Assembly: GCA_964487565.1 (NCBI GenBank)
Contig: CAZARN010000001.1
Span: forward strand, 62,001 to 126,000
Length of the DNA: 64,000 nt
From: Phil1 sp964487565
Lineage (GTDB): Bacteria > Bacillota > Clostridia > Christensenellales > CAG-138
Reading direction: 5' to 3'
Both the position numbers and the translations under genes were made by a program. Shown in pieces: positions 42,225-51,444 of the stretch (its first letter is position 1; each line of letters opens with the position of its first letter). The notes under the pieces are model-generated. The model was not told where the DNA came from and made no database searches. It worked only from the letters and a program-made list of their open reading frames with translations.

Positions 42225-45208
42225 AAAAAGGTGCAAAAGCGCTGCTTGCGCTCATACTGCTTGCGGTCGCCGTGATCGCGGTGGCAATATATCTCGGCAA
42301 AACCCCGTCCGAGGACGGGGCTGCTGCGGCGCAGCTTGAAATAAGCGAGGTAATGTCGAGCAACAAAGGCTCCGTGGCCGATCCGGAGGGCAATTATCCG
42401 GACTGGATAGAATTCCGCAACATATCGGGCAAGGAGCTTGACATAGGCGGCCTCGGCGTGAGCGACGACCTGACGGCGGGCGTTAAATACGTGTTCCCGG
42501 CAGGCACGAAGCTGCCCGCGGACGGCTATATAGTGATATGGTGTTCGGGCGAAGCGACAGACGATCTGCACGCGGCGTTCCGCGTGTCGGCGTCCGACAG
42601 CGTGGTGCTCTTTTCCGCGTCGGGCAGCACGCTCGACACGCTCGTGCTGCACGCGGTGGATTCCGGCATGAGCTATGCCAAGGACGCATCCGGCTCATGG
42701 ACGGCGATGCAGCCGACCCCGGGCTTTTCAAACGACGAAGCGGGCGTTGAAGCATATAAGAACACTTTGCTCGGCCAAACGGACACGGGCATATACATAA
42801 ACGAGTTCATGGCCTCAAACGCGACGACGCTCATCGACGCATACGGCAATTATTCGGACTGGATCGAGCTTTACAACTCCACGGACACGGATTTTGATCT
42901 TTCCGGGTGCGGTATTTCCGATACTCTCACCCAGCCGAAGAAATACGTCGTTCCCGAAGGCGCAGTGATACCGGCAAAGGGCTTCCTCGTCATATTCTGC
43001 TCCGGCAGCGAGGGCTTCGCGGAAAACGGGGAACTGCACGCGCCGTTCGGCCTTCGCGCATACGGGGAGGACGTCGTCCTTTCTTCGCCGACAGGCGCGA
43101 TCATGGACAGCGTGACATATGAACGCCAGTCAAGCGACGTTTCAAGCGCGCGAACGCCTGACGGAACGGGAGAATTTGCGCTGAACACACACCCCACGCC
43201 CGGCTATGCGAACGACGATTCGGGCTATACCGCGTTCATGGCGGCAAACGCATATCCGCGGGGCGAGCTTTCAATCTCGGAAATGCTCGGCGCCAACGTA
43301 TCCACAAAGACGGCGGGCGACGGCGGGTCCTACGATCTCATTGAGATACACAACGCCGGCTCAGAGCCGGCGTCTCTTTTAGGGTATGCCCTTTCAAACA
43401 ATCCCGGCAATCCGGGCAAATGGTATTTTCCGGATGTGACGGTGCCCGCGGGCGGATATATTGTGGTGTACGCCTCCGGCCTTGACAAAAACGAAAACGG
43501 AGAGCTGCACACCAATTTCGGCATAAGCCGGGACGGAGATTCGGTTTATCTGTTTACGCCGGAGGCACAGCTTATCGACAAGCTTCAGTCCGGCGCTTTC
43601 CTCAACGATGTGAGCTACGGACGCGATGCGCAGGGGAAGCTTGCCTATTTTGAAACCCCGACGTTCGGCGCCGCAAACGGCACGGGCTTTGCCGGGATAA
43701 CCGCGGAGGTGTCGTTCGATACAACGCCCGGCGTTTATGATTCCGCGGTGGAGATCACGCTGTCCGCGCCGGAGGGCGAGACCATCCACTATACGACGGA
43801 CTGCACCACCCCCACAGCCTCCTCCCCCGTGTACGCCGCACCTATCCATGCGGAAAAGAACACGGTCGTGCGCGCGGTGAGCGTGCGCGAGGGCTATATC
43901 ACCAACCAGACCGTGTCCGGCACATTTCTTTTCAAATCGGACGGCGCGGATCACGCCCTTCCGGTGGTCACGCTCGTGACGGATCCCGATAACCTCTGGA
44001 GCAGCGCGACGGGCATTTATGCCTATGGCGACAAATACGATCCGGACCTTGCGACGCTTGGCGACATACTCAACACGGCGCAGTATTATCTGAGCAAGAA
44101 GGACCCGGACGCATGGGAACGCCCCGCCTGCTTTTCCGTGTTTGACGAGAGCGGCAGCGAGGTTTTCTCGCAGAACGTAGGCATACGGATCGCCGGCAGC
44201 TTCGGGCGGGCGAGGGCGCAGAAGGGCTTCAATATTTTCGCGCGGGATGAGTACGGCGCGGACAGAATGAAGTATAAATTTTTCGATCAGCTCGATTACA
44301 CGGAATACAAGTCCCTCGTTTTGCGCGCGGGCGCACAGGATCAGGGCAACGGCAAATTCCGTGACGAGCTTGCGACAGGCCTTCTTGCCGGAACGGACGT
44401 GAACATACTCTATCAGGCGTACAAGCCGTATGTGCTCTATCTCAACGGCGAATACTGGGGCGTTTACTTCCTCAAAGAGAAGCGCAACCGCTTTTTTGTG
44501 GAGCAGCACGAAGGGCTTGACAACGCGACAGATCTCGATATAATCCGCAGCTCGGATTATGCCTATTACGGCTCAAGCGCGCAGTGGAAGGAACTGATGA
44601 GCTATGTTGCCGCGCACGACCTCAACGACGCTTCGGCCTATGCCTATGTTGAGGAGCGGGTGGATCTTTCAAGCTTCATGGACTATATGATCTGCGAGAT
44701 ATATTCCGCGAATTCCGACGTTTGGAACATCCAGTATTACAAGGTGGACGGCGGAAAGTGGAAATGGATATACTATGACTTTTGCTGGAGCTTCGGCTCA
44801 AGCGCCAATCAGTATGACCACCAGACGCTGTCGATCAGGCGGCAGTCGATAAAGCCGTGCAGCGACCTTTTTAACGCCCTTTTGAAGGTCCCTTCCTGGC
44901 AGGACGCCTTTTGCAGAAGATTTGCCGAAATTCTCAAAACCGTGTATGCGCCGGAGCGTGTGAACGCCCTCATCGACGAGCTTTATGCCGAAACGGAGCC
45001 GGAGATCGCACGGGAGAGGGAAAAGTTCAACGGCTCGACATGGCTCGGCGTGAAACAGCCCGACGTGAATATTTCAAGCTATGACACGTTTGTGAAGCAT
45101 GTTGAAATAATGCGCGAATTTGCCCAGAAACGGCCGGAATCCCTCAAAAAGCAGATTCAGAAGGAGTTTGGCCTTTCGGATGCGTATATGCAGGAGGTTT
45201 TCGGATGA
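42221..45208 (+). CDS. Lamin-tail-domain + CotH kinase-like surface protein
   Basis: 995 residues, GTG start overlapping the previous stop. Order: N-terminal membrane segment (about 7-26); three lamin-tail (LTD) domains (about 38-170, 185-330, 345-480), each with EISE/NEFMASN and GxYPDWIE-type blocks; a chitobiase/beta-hexosaminidase C-terminal-like Ig domain (about 500-570); and a CotH kinase-like domain (about 580-990; RIAGSFGRARAQKGFNIF, YFLKEKRNRFFVEQH). The usual Asp-x-Asp near the end reads DFC (Cys855), so one acidic active-site residue appears changed. CotH phosphorylates spore coat proteins; the secreted family is broader. Next genes are a VTC-domain protein and DUF4956. Confidence 0.88.
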   Translation: MKKGAKALLALILLAVAVIAVAIYLGKTPSEDGAAAAQLEISEVMSSNKGSVADPEGNYPDWIEFRNISGKELDIGGLGVSDDLTAGVKYVFPAGTKLPADGYIVIWCSGEATDDLHAAFRVSASDSVVLFSASGSTLDTLVLHAVDSGMSYAKDASGSWTAMQPTPGFSNDEAGVEAYKNTLLGQTDTGIYINEFMASNATTLIDAYGNYSDWIELYNSTDTDFDLSGCGISDTLTQPKKYVVPEGAVIPAKGFLVIFCSGSEGFAENGELHAPFGLRAYGEDVVLSSPTGAIMDSVTYERQSSDVSSARTPDGTGEFALNTHPTPGYANDDSGYTAFMAANAYPRGELSISEMLGANVSTKTAGDGGSYDLIEIHNAGSEPASLLGYALSNNPGNPGKWYFPDVTVPAGGYIVVYASGLDKNENGELHTNFGISRDGDSVYLFTPEAQLIDKLQSGAFLNDVSYGRDAQGKLAYFETPTFGAANGTGFAGITAEVSFDTTPGVYDSAVEITLSAPEGETIHYTTDCTTPTASSPVYAAPIHAEKNTVVRAVSVREGYITNQTVSGTFLFKSDGADHALPVVTLVTDPDNLWSSATGIYAYGDKYDPDLATLGDILNTAQYYLSKKDPDAWERPACFSVFDESGSEVFSQNVGIRIAGSFGRARAQKGFNIFARDEYGADRMKYKFFDQLDYTEYKSLVLRAGAQDQGNGKFRDELATGLLAGTDVNILYQAYKPYVLYLNGEYWGVYFLKEKRNRFFVEQHEGLDNATDLDIIRSSDYAYYGSSAQWKELMSYVAAHDLNDASAYAYVEERVDLSSFMDYMICEIYSANSDVWNIQYYKVDGGKWKWIYYDFCWSFGSSANQYDHQTLSIRRQSIKPCSDLFNALLKVPSWQDAFCRRFAEILKTVYAPERVNALIDELYAETEPEIAREREKFNGSTWLGVKQPDVNISSYDTFVKHVEIMREFAQKRPESLKKQIQKEFGLSDAYMQEVFG

Positions 45209-45903
45209 TGGGTGAAACGGGTTACCGTCACGAGCTGAAATACTATATAAATCAGGGCGATTACACCTTGCTTAGCCGCAAGCTCAGCCTTACAATGGAA
45301 CAGGACAGCTACGCCGCCAGGGCAGGCGGAGAGTATTTTATCCGCAGTCTGTATTTCGACGACCTTGACGACAACGCCCTGAGGGAAAAGCTTGACGGCG
45401 TTGACGACAGGGACAAGTTCCGCATACGCATATACAACATGCGCGACGACGCGATAAAGCTTGAGTGCAAGCACAAGGACAACGGATACATCAAAAAGCA
45501 GTCCGTCGCCCTTTCCCGCGCGGAATATGAGACGCTGCGCCGCGGGGATTACACCTTCCTTCTGCACAGGCCGGAGCCTTTCGCAAGGCGCATGTTCGCG
45601 GAGTTTTCGCTGCGTCCGCTGCGCCCCGTCGTGATCGTTGATTATATGCGCGAGGCATATACGTTCCCTGTTGAGGACGTGCGCGTGACGTTTGACAAGA
45701 ACATACGCACGGCGATGCGCTCAACGGCCCTTTTTGACCCTCATGTGCCGACATATCCCGTCATCGAGGATTATGACATGGTGCTGGAGATAAAATTCAA
45801 CCGTTATCTGCCGACATATATCCGCGCGCTGCTTCAGATGGACGCCCATGCGAGAAGCGCCGTGAGCAAATATGTGCTGTGCAGAAAATACGAACTCTCT
45901 TGA
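45205..45903 (+). CDS. VTC-domain protein (polyphosphate polymerase-like)
   Basis: 232 residues; VTC tunnel-fold signatures GYRHELKYYI, IRSLYFDD, KFRIRIYN, LECKHK, VDYMREAY and VLEIKFN are all present. Yeast Vtc4 uses this fold to make polyphosphate from ATP. Bacterial VTC-domain proteins are usually linked with CotH and DUF4956 genes, as here, and their product is not established for this context. ATG overlaps the CotH stop by 4 nt. Confidence 0.9.
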   Translation: MMGETGYRHELKYYINQGDYTLLSRKLSLTMEQDSYAARAGGEYFIRSLYFDDLDDNALREKLDGVDDRDKFRIRIYNMRDDAIKLECKHKDNGYIKKQSVALSRAEYETLRRGDYTFLLHRPEPFARRMFAEFSLRPLRPVVIVDYMREAYTFPVEDVRVTFDKNIRTAMRSTALFDPHVPTYPVIEDYDMVLEIKFNRYLPTYIRALLQMDAHARSAVSKYVLCRKYELS

Positions 45904-45922
45904 AGGAGGAATAACCGCTTTT

Positions 45923-46573
45923 ATGTTTTCTTTTTCAGACATCTTTACCATCACCCTCAGTCCGCTGCAGGTCGTGGCAACGCTCGTCATTGCCTTCCTC
46001 GTGGGTCTTTTCCTGTTCTTCATATATAAGAAGACCTTCGGCGGCGTGATGTATTCGCGCAACTTCAACATCGGCCTTATAATGCTGACGATGGTATCAT
46101 CCCTTATGCTGATGCTCATCCACAACAGCCTTGCGCTTTCCCTCGGCATGGTCGGCGCGCTTTCCATCATCCGCTTCCGCACGGCGATCAAAGACCCGAT
46201 AGACACCGTTTTCATGTTCTGGGCCGTGGGCGAGGGCATCGCAGTGGGCGTCGCGTTTTATGACGTGGCGGTCATCGCGGCGCTTGTCATCGGCGTCATC
46301 ATGGTGCTGCTGACGGTCTTCCGCGGCAAGGGCAGCCAGCCGTACCTTCTCATAATCCATTATGACGACGCGGCTTCGGGCCAGATAAAGCAGCTCGTGA
46401 AGCAGCTTCCCGGCGGCAGGCTCAAGAGCAAGACCGTCCAGCGCGACGGCATAGAGCTTACCATGGAGGTGCGCCTGAGGGATAACGAGACGGGCTTTGT
46501 TGAAAAATTTCTCCGCGTGGACGGCGTATTCGACGCGGCGCTCATCTCCCATCAGGGCGATATCGTGAGCTGA
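45923..46573 (+). CDS. DUF4956 membrane protein
   Basis: 216 residues; four membrane spans in the first ~125 residues with the conserved block GALSIIRFRTAIKDP, followed by a soluble ferredoxin-like C-terminal domain (about 140-215). Matches DUF4956, which travels with VTC and CotH proteins. The GGAGG is ~13 nt before the ATG, longer than usual. It probably provides the membrane platform for the VTC enzyme; inference. Confidence 0.85.
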   Translation: MFSFSDIFTITLSPLQVVATLVIAFLVGLFLFFIYKKTFGGVMYSRNFNIGLIMLTMVSSLMLMLIHNSLALSLGMVGALSIIRFRTAIKDPIDTVFMFWAVGEGIAVGVAFYDVAVIAALVIGVIMVLLTVFRGKGSQPYLLIIHYDDAASGQIKQLVKQLPGGRLKSKTVQRDGIELTMEVRLRDNETGFVEKFLRVDGVFDAALISHQGDIVS

Positions 46574-46680
46574 GGCGGACGCTGCTTCAACAGACGCGAA
46601 TTTTGGATCAAGAGCAAGGCTGTTTTAACAAACGGCCTCGCTTTATGTATAGACAAGGTTAAAAGGAAGGGCCGGAGCAA

Positions 46681-48414
46681 ATGGAACTCATCCGAAAATT
46701 CATCTCCTATTACAAACCGCACAAAAAGCTGTTCACGCTTGACATGGTGTGCGCGTTCATCGTGGCCGTGTGCGATCTGTTTTATCCCATGATCGCAAAG
46801 GACATAATCAACACCTATGTGCCAGGGCGGGATCTGCGCTCCCTCGTCATGTGGGCGGCGATACTGCTGGGGATCTATCTGCTCAAGGCCGGACTGAATT
46901 ACGTCATTCAGTATTGGGGCCATATCGTCGGCGTGCGGATGCAGGCCGATATGCGCCACGACATGTTCCTGCATCTGCAAAAGCTGCCGTTCTCCTTTTA
47001 TGATGAAAACAAGACCGGCACGATAATGAGCCGCATGATAAACGACCTTCAGGATGTGAGCGAGCTTGCCCACCACGGCCCTGAGGATCTTTTCATATCG
47101 GGTATAACGCTCGTCGGCTCCTTCATAATGCTTGCAAGCATAAATTTGTATCTTGCGCTTATAGTGTTTGCAATATTGCCGTTCATGATATTCTTCGCGT
47201 GGAAGATGCGCCAGCAGATGAAGACCGCTTTCCGCCGCACGCGCGAGGAAGTGGCCGAGGTGAACGCCAATGTTGAAACCGCGATCGCCGGCATCCGCGT
47301 TTCCCGCTCGTATACGGCGGCGCCCCACGAGAACGAGAAGTTCGACGTTGCGAACGAACGCTATAAGAAAGCCCGCGCCTCCGCTTACCGCGCGATGGCG
47401 GCCTTCGGCTCAGGCATGGCTTTTTTCAACGATTTTCTGTATGTCATCGTGCTTGTGTCCGGCGGGTTGTTCTTCTTTTACGGAAAGATCGACAGCGGCA
47501 GCTTTGCCGCGTTCCTGCTTTATATCTCCATGTTCATGAAACCCATCAACCGTCTCGTTTCCCTTTTTGAACAGCTCCAGAACGGCATGACGGGCTTTTC
47601 GCGCTTCAACGATATAATGAATGTGAACGACGAGGTGGATGAAGGCTCCCTTGAGGCGACAGAGCTTAAGGGCGACATCGCCTTTGACGACGTGAGCTTC
47701 CGTTACAGCAATTCAGACGCGGCGGACGCAGAGGAAAAGGTGATATCCCATCTCACGATGCGCATAGAACCCGGCCATACCGTGGCGCTCGTCGGCCCGT
47801 CGGGCGGCGGCAAAACCACGCTGTGCAACCTCATCCCTCGGTTTTATGAGGTGGACAGCGGCTCCATCTCCATCGACGGACACGATATACGCTCCCTCAC
47901 GCGCTACTCCCTCAGGCGCAACATAGGCATCGTGCAGCAGGATGTTTTCCTCTTTAACGGTACGGTGCGCGAAAACATCGCTTACGGCGACCTTGAGGCG
48001 ACGGACGAAGAGATAATCGAGGCCGCAAAGAAGGCCAACATCCATGATTACGTCATGACCCTCGAGGAAGGCTACGACACGAACGTGGGCGAGCGTGGCA
48101 TCAAGCTTTCGGGCGGTCAGAAGCAGCGCATATCCATCGCGCGCGTGTTCCTGAAAAACCCGTCGATACTCATCCTTGACGAGGCGACCTCCGCGCTTGA
48201 CAACGCCACGGAAATGCTCATACAGCAATCCCTCTCAAAGCTTTCCGAGGGGCGGACATGCCTTGTCGTGGCGCACAGGCTTTCGACGATCAAAAACGCG
48301 GATGAGATAATCGTGCTCACGCGCGACGGCATAGCGGAGCGCGGCACGCATGAGGAGCTTATCGCAGGAAACGGCATTTACGCCGGGCTTTACAAGTATC
48401 AGTTCAGGGAATAA
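46681..48414 (+). CDS. ABC exporter (single-gene, likely homodimeric)
   Basis: 577 residues: six membrane spans (about 15-310), ATPase domain with Walker A GPSGGGKTT, signature LSGGQKQR and Walker B LILDEAT with catalytic Glu; all motifs are intact, so unlike the two paired exporters it can work as a homodimer. MsbA/BmrA-like. ATG at 46681 follows GGAG. It lies 107 bp after DUF4956 and could belong to that envelope operon. Confidence 0.92.
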   Translation: MELIRKFISYYKPHKKLFTLDMVCAFIVAVCDLFYPMIAKDIINTYVPGRDLRSLVMWAAILLGIYLLKAGLNYVIQYWGHIVGVRMQADMRHDMFLHLQKLPFSFYDENKTGTIMSRMINDLQDVSELAHHGPEDLFISGITLVGSFIMLASINLYLALIVFAILPFMIFFAWKMRQQMKTAFRRTREEVAEVNANVETAIAGIRVSRSYTAAPHENEKFDVANERYKKARASAYRAMAAFGSGMAFFNDFLYVIVLVSGGLFFFYGKIDSGSFAAFLLYISMFMKPINRLVSLFEQLQNGMTGFSRFNDIMNVNDEVDEGSLEATELKGDIAFDDVSFRYSNSDAADAEEKVISHLTMRIEPGHTVALVGPSGGGKTTLCNLIPRFYEVDSGSISIDGHDIRSLTRYSLRRNIGIVQQDVFLFNGTVRENIAYGDLEATDEEIIEAAKKANIHDYVMTLEEGYDTNVGERGIKLSGGQKQRISIARVFLKNPSILILDEATSALDNATEMLIQQSLSKLSEGRTCLVVAHRLSTIKNADEIIVLTRDGIAERGTHEELIAGNGIYAGLYKYQFRE

Positions 48415-48776
48415 CGGCCGTCCCCGCGCGCAAGGCAATGCGCCGTCCGGTCGGGAACGTCCCGTTGCAACTCCTCTGTGCCGCCTGCCGCGTAGATGGC
48501 GGTACGCTAGGTGAACGAAACGGTTTGAGAAAGGCTCCCTCATTGAGGGAGCCTTAAAAATGCAGCTCTAACGCGCAGGCAAGCGACGCGCGCAGGCCTG
48601 ATATTCATATCACATGTTAAATATTGTTATTTTTCAATTTACACAATTGACACATATATATGCAAAAACGGTGGTATAATAGCGCATAAACGGCAGAAAA
48701 CCATGCAATAACAGTTGAAGGGACAACATATAATTGTACCGATATACGAAAGCAATATGCTTCGAATCGATAAATG
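48415..48776. other. AT-rich intergenic region with hairpin and orphan promoter-like site
   Basis: No gene seen. An 11-bp perfect hairpin AAGGCTCCCTC / GAGGGAGCCTT at 48531-48555 lacks a strong T tract. TATAAT with TG extension at 48675-48680 has a TTGACA 22 bp upstream (48647-48652), pointing right into the 3' end of the minus-strand surface gene. Confidence 0.45.
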
Positions 48777-48973
48777 AAAAGCGCCCCCCTGAGGGAGGCG
48801 CTTTCTGTGCGTATATCGGGTTCCCCAACGGGGAGTTTGAATTACGCGCGAACCTTCTTGACGGTCACGACGGCGGCGGCGACGAGCGCGAGAGCGATCA
48901 TCACGAAGCCAACCACGGTGGTGGCGTCACCGGTCTGCGGGGGCTCGACGGTGGGGTTGGTGACGGTGACATA
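48777..48973 (-). repeat. Outer inverted repeat, left copy (197 bp)
   Basis: Base-for-base reverse complement of 52315-52511. It covers the last ~44 codons (wall anchor), the stop codon, the 3' leader-like stretch and the terminator hairpin of the left surface gene. Confidence 0.97.
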
Positions 48974-49966
48974 ACCGGCGGGGTACACGAGGGTCTCAAC
49001 GACCTCGTCGATGGTGCCAAAGTACTTCACGAAGTGAGCCTTGGTCATGGCGTTGCTGCCGTCATACTGGAAGCCAAGAAGCGCGAGGAAGTTATCGAAC
49101 ACGGCCTTGATGGCTTCGTACCTGCCGGTGGTGTCGCTGACGCCCCAGGCTTCAGTATCGTCGACACGGAAGATGTAGCCGCCGTTGGAAGCGGTGGAAC
49201 GGGTGACATAATAAGTGCCGTCGCCTTTGCCGCCGTTGGCAACAGTCAGTTTGATCGCGCTGCCGGCGTCATCGTTCACATAGCCGTCCTTGACGGGGAA
49301 CACAACAGTGTTCTTGCCATCGAAGATGGAGAAGGTGCCTTCGGTTGCGGCATCAACACCATTTGCGGTAACGGTGAAGGACTTGGTTCCCTTTGCGTTG
49401 TAAGCAACGAAGGTGTCCCCTTCCCACACATTGTAGTAACCGACGGACGCCTTGACGGTGGCATCCTTGCCGCCGGTGGTGCCCTGGCCTACAAACTCGA
49501 ACTTGTACTCAAAGCCTTCGCTGGCAGTGTCGAGCGTGGTGCTCCAGGACTTGGCATCAACAACAACGTTCTTGGTGGTGCCGGCCTCGGAACCATCAGA
49601 CAGCTTGGTGATATAGGTGGAGACCTTATCGATCTGGATGTAATCGGTCGAAACCTTTACCTTGAGGCCGCGGGCTGCGAGAAGCTTTACGTTGGCAGCG
49701 CTCAGATCGGCCTCGGCGGGGATGCTGACGACGACCATGAAGTGCACGGGGGTGCCCTTCACGAGGGGATAGGTAGCGGTGAGCTCCTGATAGAGGCTGC
49801 CGAGGACGGCAGTGTTCTCTTTGGTCTCAAGGCCGTAGAGCTTGAAGGAAATAGCAGTAGCGGGGTCCTCATCAACCTTGATCGGATCCCAACCGGCTGC
49901 CATGGTGGGGATGGCGATGGCAAGCGCCATGGCCAGAGCCAGAACGAGTGCAAACAGTTTCTTCAT
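48842..49966 (-). CDS. Switchable surface protein A (predicted silent orientation)
   Basis: 374 residues. Signal peptide identical to that of protein B (MKKLFALVLALAMALAIA...), mature domain about 25-335 related to B but clearly diverged (shared blocks ATYPLVKGT, PAEA, LSAAN, GGKD, VKAS, GYYN), C-terminus PPQTGD, hydrophobic span and KKVRA: a sortase-type signal with Pro for Leu. No ribosome site precedes the ATG at 49966 (nor the in-frame ATG at 49978), and no strong promoter is seen, whereas gene B has both. After inversion of the central segment this gene would gain them. Function of the mature domain unknown. Confidence 0.85.
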   Translation of the reverse strand: MKKLFALVLALAMALAIAIPTMAAGWDPIKVDEDPATAISFKLYGLETKENTAVLGSLYQELTATYPLVKGTPVHFMVVVSIPAEADLSAANVKLLAARGLKVKVSTDYIQIDKVSTYITKLSDGSEAGTTKNVVVDAKSWSTTLDTASEGFEYKFEFVGQGTTGGKDATVKASVGYYNVWEGDTFVAYNAKGTKSFTVTANGVDAATEGTFSIFDGKNTVVFPVKDGYVNDDAGSAIKLTVANGGKGDGTYYVTRSTASNGGYIFRVDDTEAWGVSDTTGRYEAIKAVFDNFLALLGFQYDGSNAMTKAHFVKYFGTIDEVVETLVYPAGYVTVTNPTVEPPQTGDATTVVGFVMIALALVAAAVVTVKKVRA

Positions 49967-49974
49967 CTCAGAAA
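49880..49974 (-). repeat. Inner inverted repeat, left copy (95 bp)
   Basis: Exact reverse complement of 51350-51444. It starts 8 bp before the start codon of gene A and spans its signal peptide; identity ends abruptly at both edges. Confidence 0.97.
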
Positions 49975-50078
49975 CCATGCTGCATAAGTATAAATTATAT
50001 GCCGCCCTGAAAAGGACAGCATTTTTTGGTACGGGGGTTTGCATCGCGCTTGCTCACATGAAGCCGACAGTGCGGCGC

Positions 50079-51161
50079 TCATCCGCCGCCAGGCCCTGAA
50101 CCGATATATGTGTTGAGGACTGCGGCCGCCTGCGCGCGTTTTGCTTCGGTCAGATGGGTGTATATCGCGAGCGTCATCTTCACATCCGCGTGCCTCATGA
50201 ACGCCTGCGCGCTCTTTATGTCCACGCCCGCATCATAAAGCATGGTGCAGTATGTGTGCCGCAGCATATGCGGCGTTATGCTGCCGATGCGCCCCGCGTC
50301 CGCGCTCTGACGGATGTGCTTCATCAGGCACGTCCACGCGCACACGAACGCGCTGTATGTCATGAGCCCGCCGTCCGCGCCCGGGCATATCCATTCCGAG
50401 CGTGAACACGCCTTCTGCTGCGCAAGCGCGCCGAGAAGCACGGCCGGTATCGGCACGCGGCGCGAGCCCGCGCGGGTCTTGGGCGTTTTGAGCTCCGGCG
50501 TATTCTTTGCGAAGGAAACGGCGCGGCGCACGGCAAGCTCCGAAGCCTCGAAATCGATATCCTCCCACGAAAGCGCAAGCGTTTCGCCCCGGCGAAGTCC
50601 GCAGTAAAGCATCAGCATGGAGGCGAGCCACAGCCTTTGCCCCCGCGCGGCGGTGAACGCCTCCTGCTCATACGCAGAAAGCGCGCGGCGCGGCTCCCGC
50701 GCCGCGCCCGCCGCTTCCACGCGGGCGAAAGGATCGCCCGTCATGAGCCCCTCGTCATTCGCAAAGCCGATTATCTCCCTCACGACGGCCTTGATATCGC
50801 GCAGCGTCGTCGCCGCGTATCCCTCGCGCGAAAGCGCGCAGAGCATATCGCGCAGGTCGTTCGGACGGAGCGCGTCGAGCGCGGTCGAGCCAAGCGCGGG
50901 CAGGATGTGTCTGCCGATGAGGGAAGCGTATTTCTTTTTCGTGTTTGCGGCAAGCGCGGTCTCGCGCTGCGCGAACCATGCTTCCTCGGCCTGCGCGAAG
51001 GTCGGCCGCGGTTCCGTTTGGGCTGACGCCGGAGGGCGCAAACCGTCACATTCGGGGTATTTCCCGAGAAATATGTCGCGGGTTTTGCGCGCGCGGCGCA
51101 CAAGGTCGAGCCGGCGGCGGTCTTTCCACGCCGCGTGGCGCGTTTTCAACATAAGCTCCAT
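50079..51161 (-). CDS. Tyrosine site-specific recombinase
   Basis: 360 residues: N-terminal basic segment, SAM-like core-binding domain (about 55-140; NTKKKYASLIGRHILPAL), catalytic domain (about 155-350) with Arg in YCGLRRGE, HMLRHTY (His-x-x-Arg-His), His in FMRHADVKMT and nucleophile Tyr in LAIYTHL: the full R-H-R-H-Y set. ATG at 51161 follows AAGGAG. It lies between two inverted repeats and is divergent from gene B across ~195 bp. Transcription would run on toward gene A. Most likely it inverts the segment it sits in; an old integrative element is the alternative. Confidence 0.93.
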   Translation of the reverse strand: MELMLKTRHAAWKDRRRLDLVRRARKTRDIFLGKYPECDGLRPPASAQTEPRPTFAQAEEAWFAQRETALAANTKKKYASLIGRHILPALGSTALDALRPNDLRDMLCALSREGYAATTLRDIKAVVREIIGFANDEGLMTGDPFARVEAAGAAREPRRALSAYEQEAFTAARGQRLWLASMLMLYCGLRRGETLALSWEDIDFEASELAVRRAVSFAKNTPELKTPKTRAGSRRVPIPAVLLGALAQQKACSRSEWICPGADGGLMTYSAFVCAWTCLMKHIRQSADAGRIGSITPHMLRHTYCTMLYDAGVDIKSAQAFMRHADVKMTLAIYTHLTEAKRAQAAAVLNTYIGSGPGGG

Positions 51162-51228
51162 TTATGGAACTCCTTCCTCAAAGCTAAAAGTGCTTCGAAA
51201 TATTTATTAAGAATTCGTAATAAAAGCG

Positions 51229-51257
51229 TTGACAACGGTAATATTAGATGATAATAT
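51229..51257 (+). promoter_or_regulatory. Strong promoter driving surface protein B
   Basis: Consensus TTGACA (51229-51234), 17 bp, TAATAT (51252-51257). The leader contains a 7-bp GC hairpin GCCGGGG / CCCCGGC (51305-51323) and AAGGAG at 51341-51346. On the other strand TTGTCA overlaps the same bases and may be the -35 of the recombinase promoter. Confidence 0.8.
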
Positions 51258-51349
51258 GATGTCGTGCAATACGGGATAGTACCCAACAGCGGCATTTATT
51301 GCCTGCCGGGGTAACGCCCCGGCGACACACACAAATTTGAAAGGAGTTT

Positions 51350-51444
51350 TTTCTGAGATGAAGAAACTGTTTGCACTCGTTCTGGCTCTGGCCATGGCGC
51401 TTGCCATCGCCATCCCCACCATGGCAGCCGGTTGGGATCCGATC
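51350..51444 (+). repeat. Inner inverted repeat, right copy (95 bp)
   Basis: Exact inverse of 49880-49974; contains the start codon and signal peptide of gene B. Confidence 0.97.

Larger units (their letters stand above)
49975..51349. mobile_element. Predicted invertible segment (1,375 bp)
   Basis: DNA between the 95-bp inverted repeats. It contains the tyrosine recombinase, one strong outward promoter and one AAGGAG ribosome site 4 bp from the right repeat edge. Recombination between the repeats would flip it and connect the promoter to gene A instead of gene B. Inversion is inferred from architecture, not observed. Confidence 0.7.

Noticed and set aside
50079..51161. Recombinase as integrase of a conjugative element or prophage
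   Set aside because: No excisionase, relaxase, phage genes or direct-repeat att sites around it; the perfect inverted repeats fit an inversion system better, though a relic cannot be excluded.
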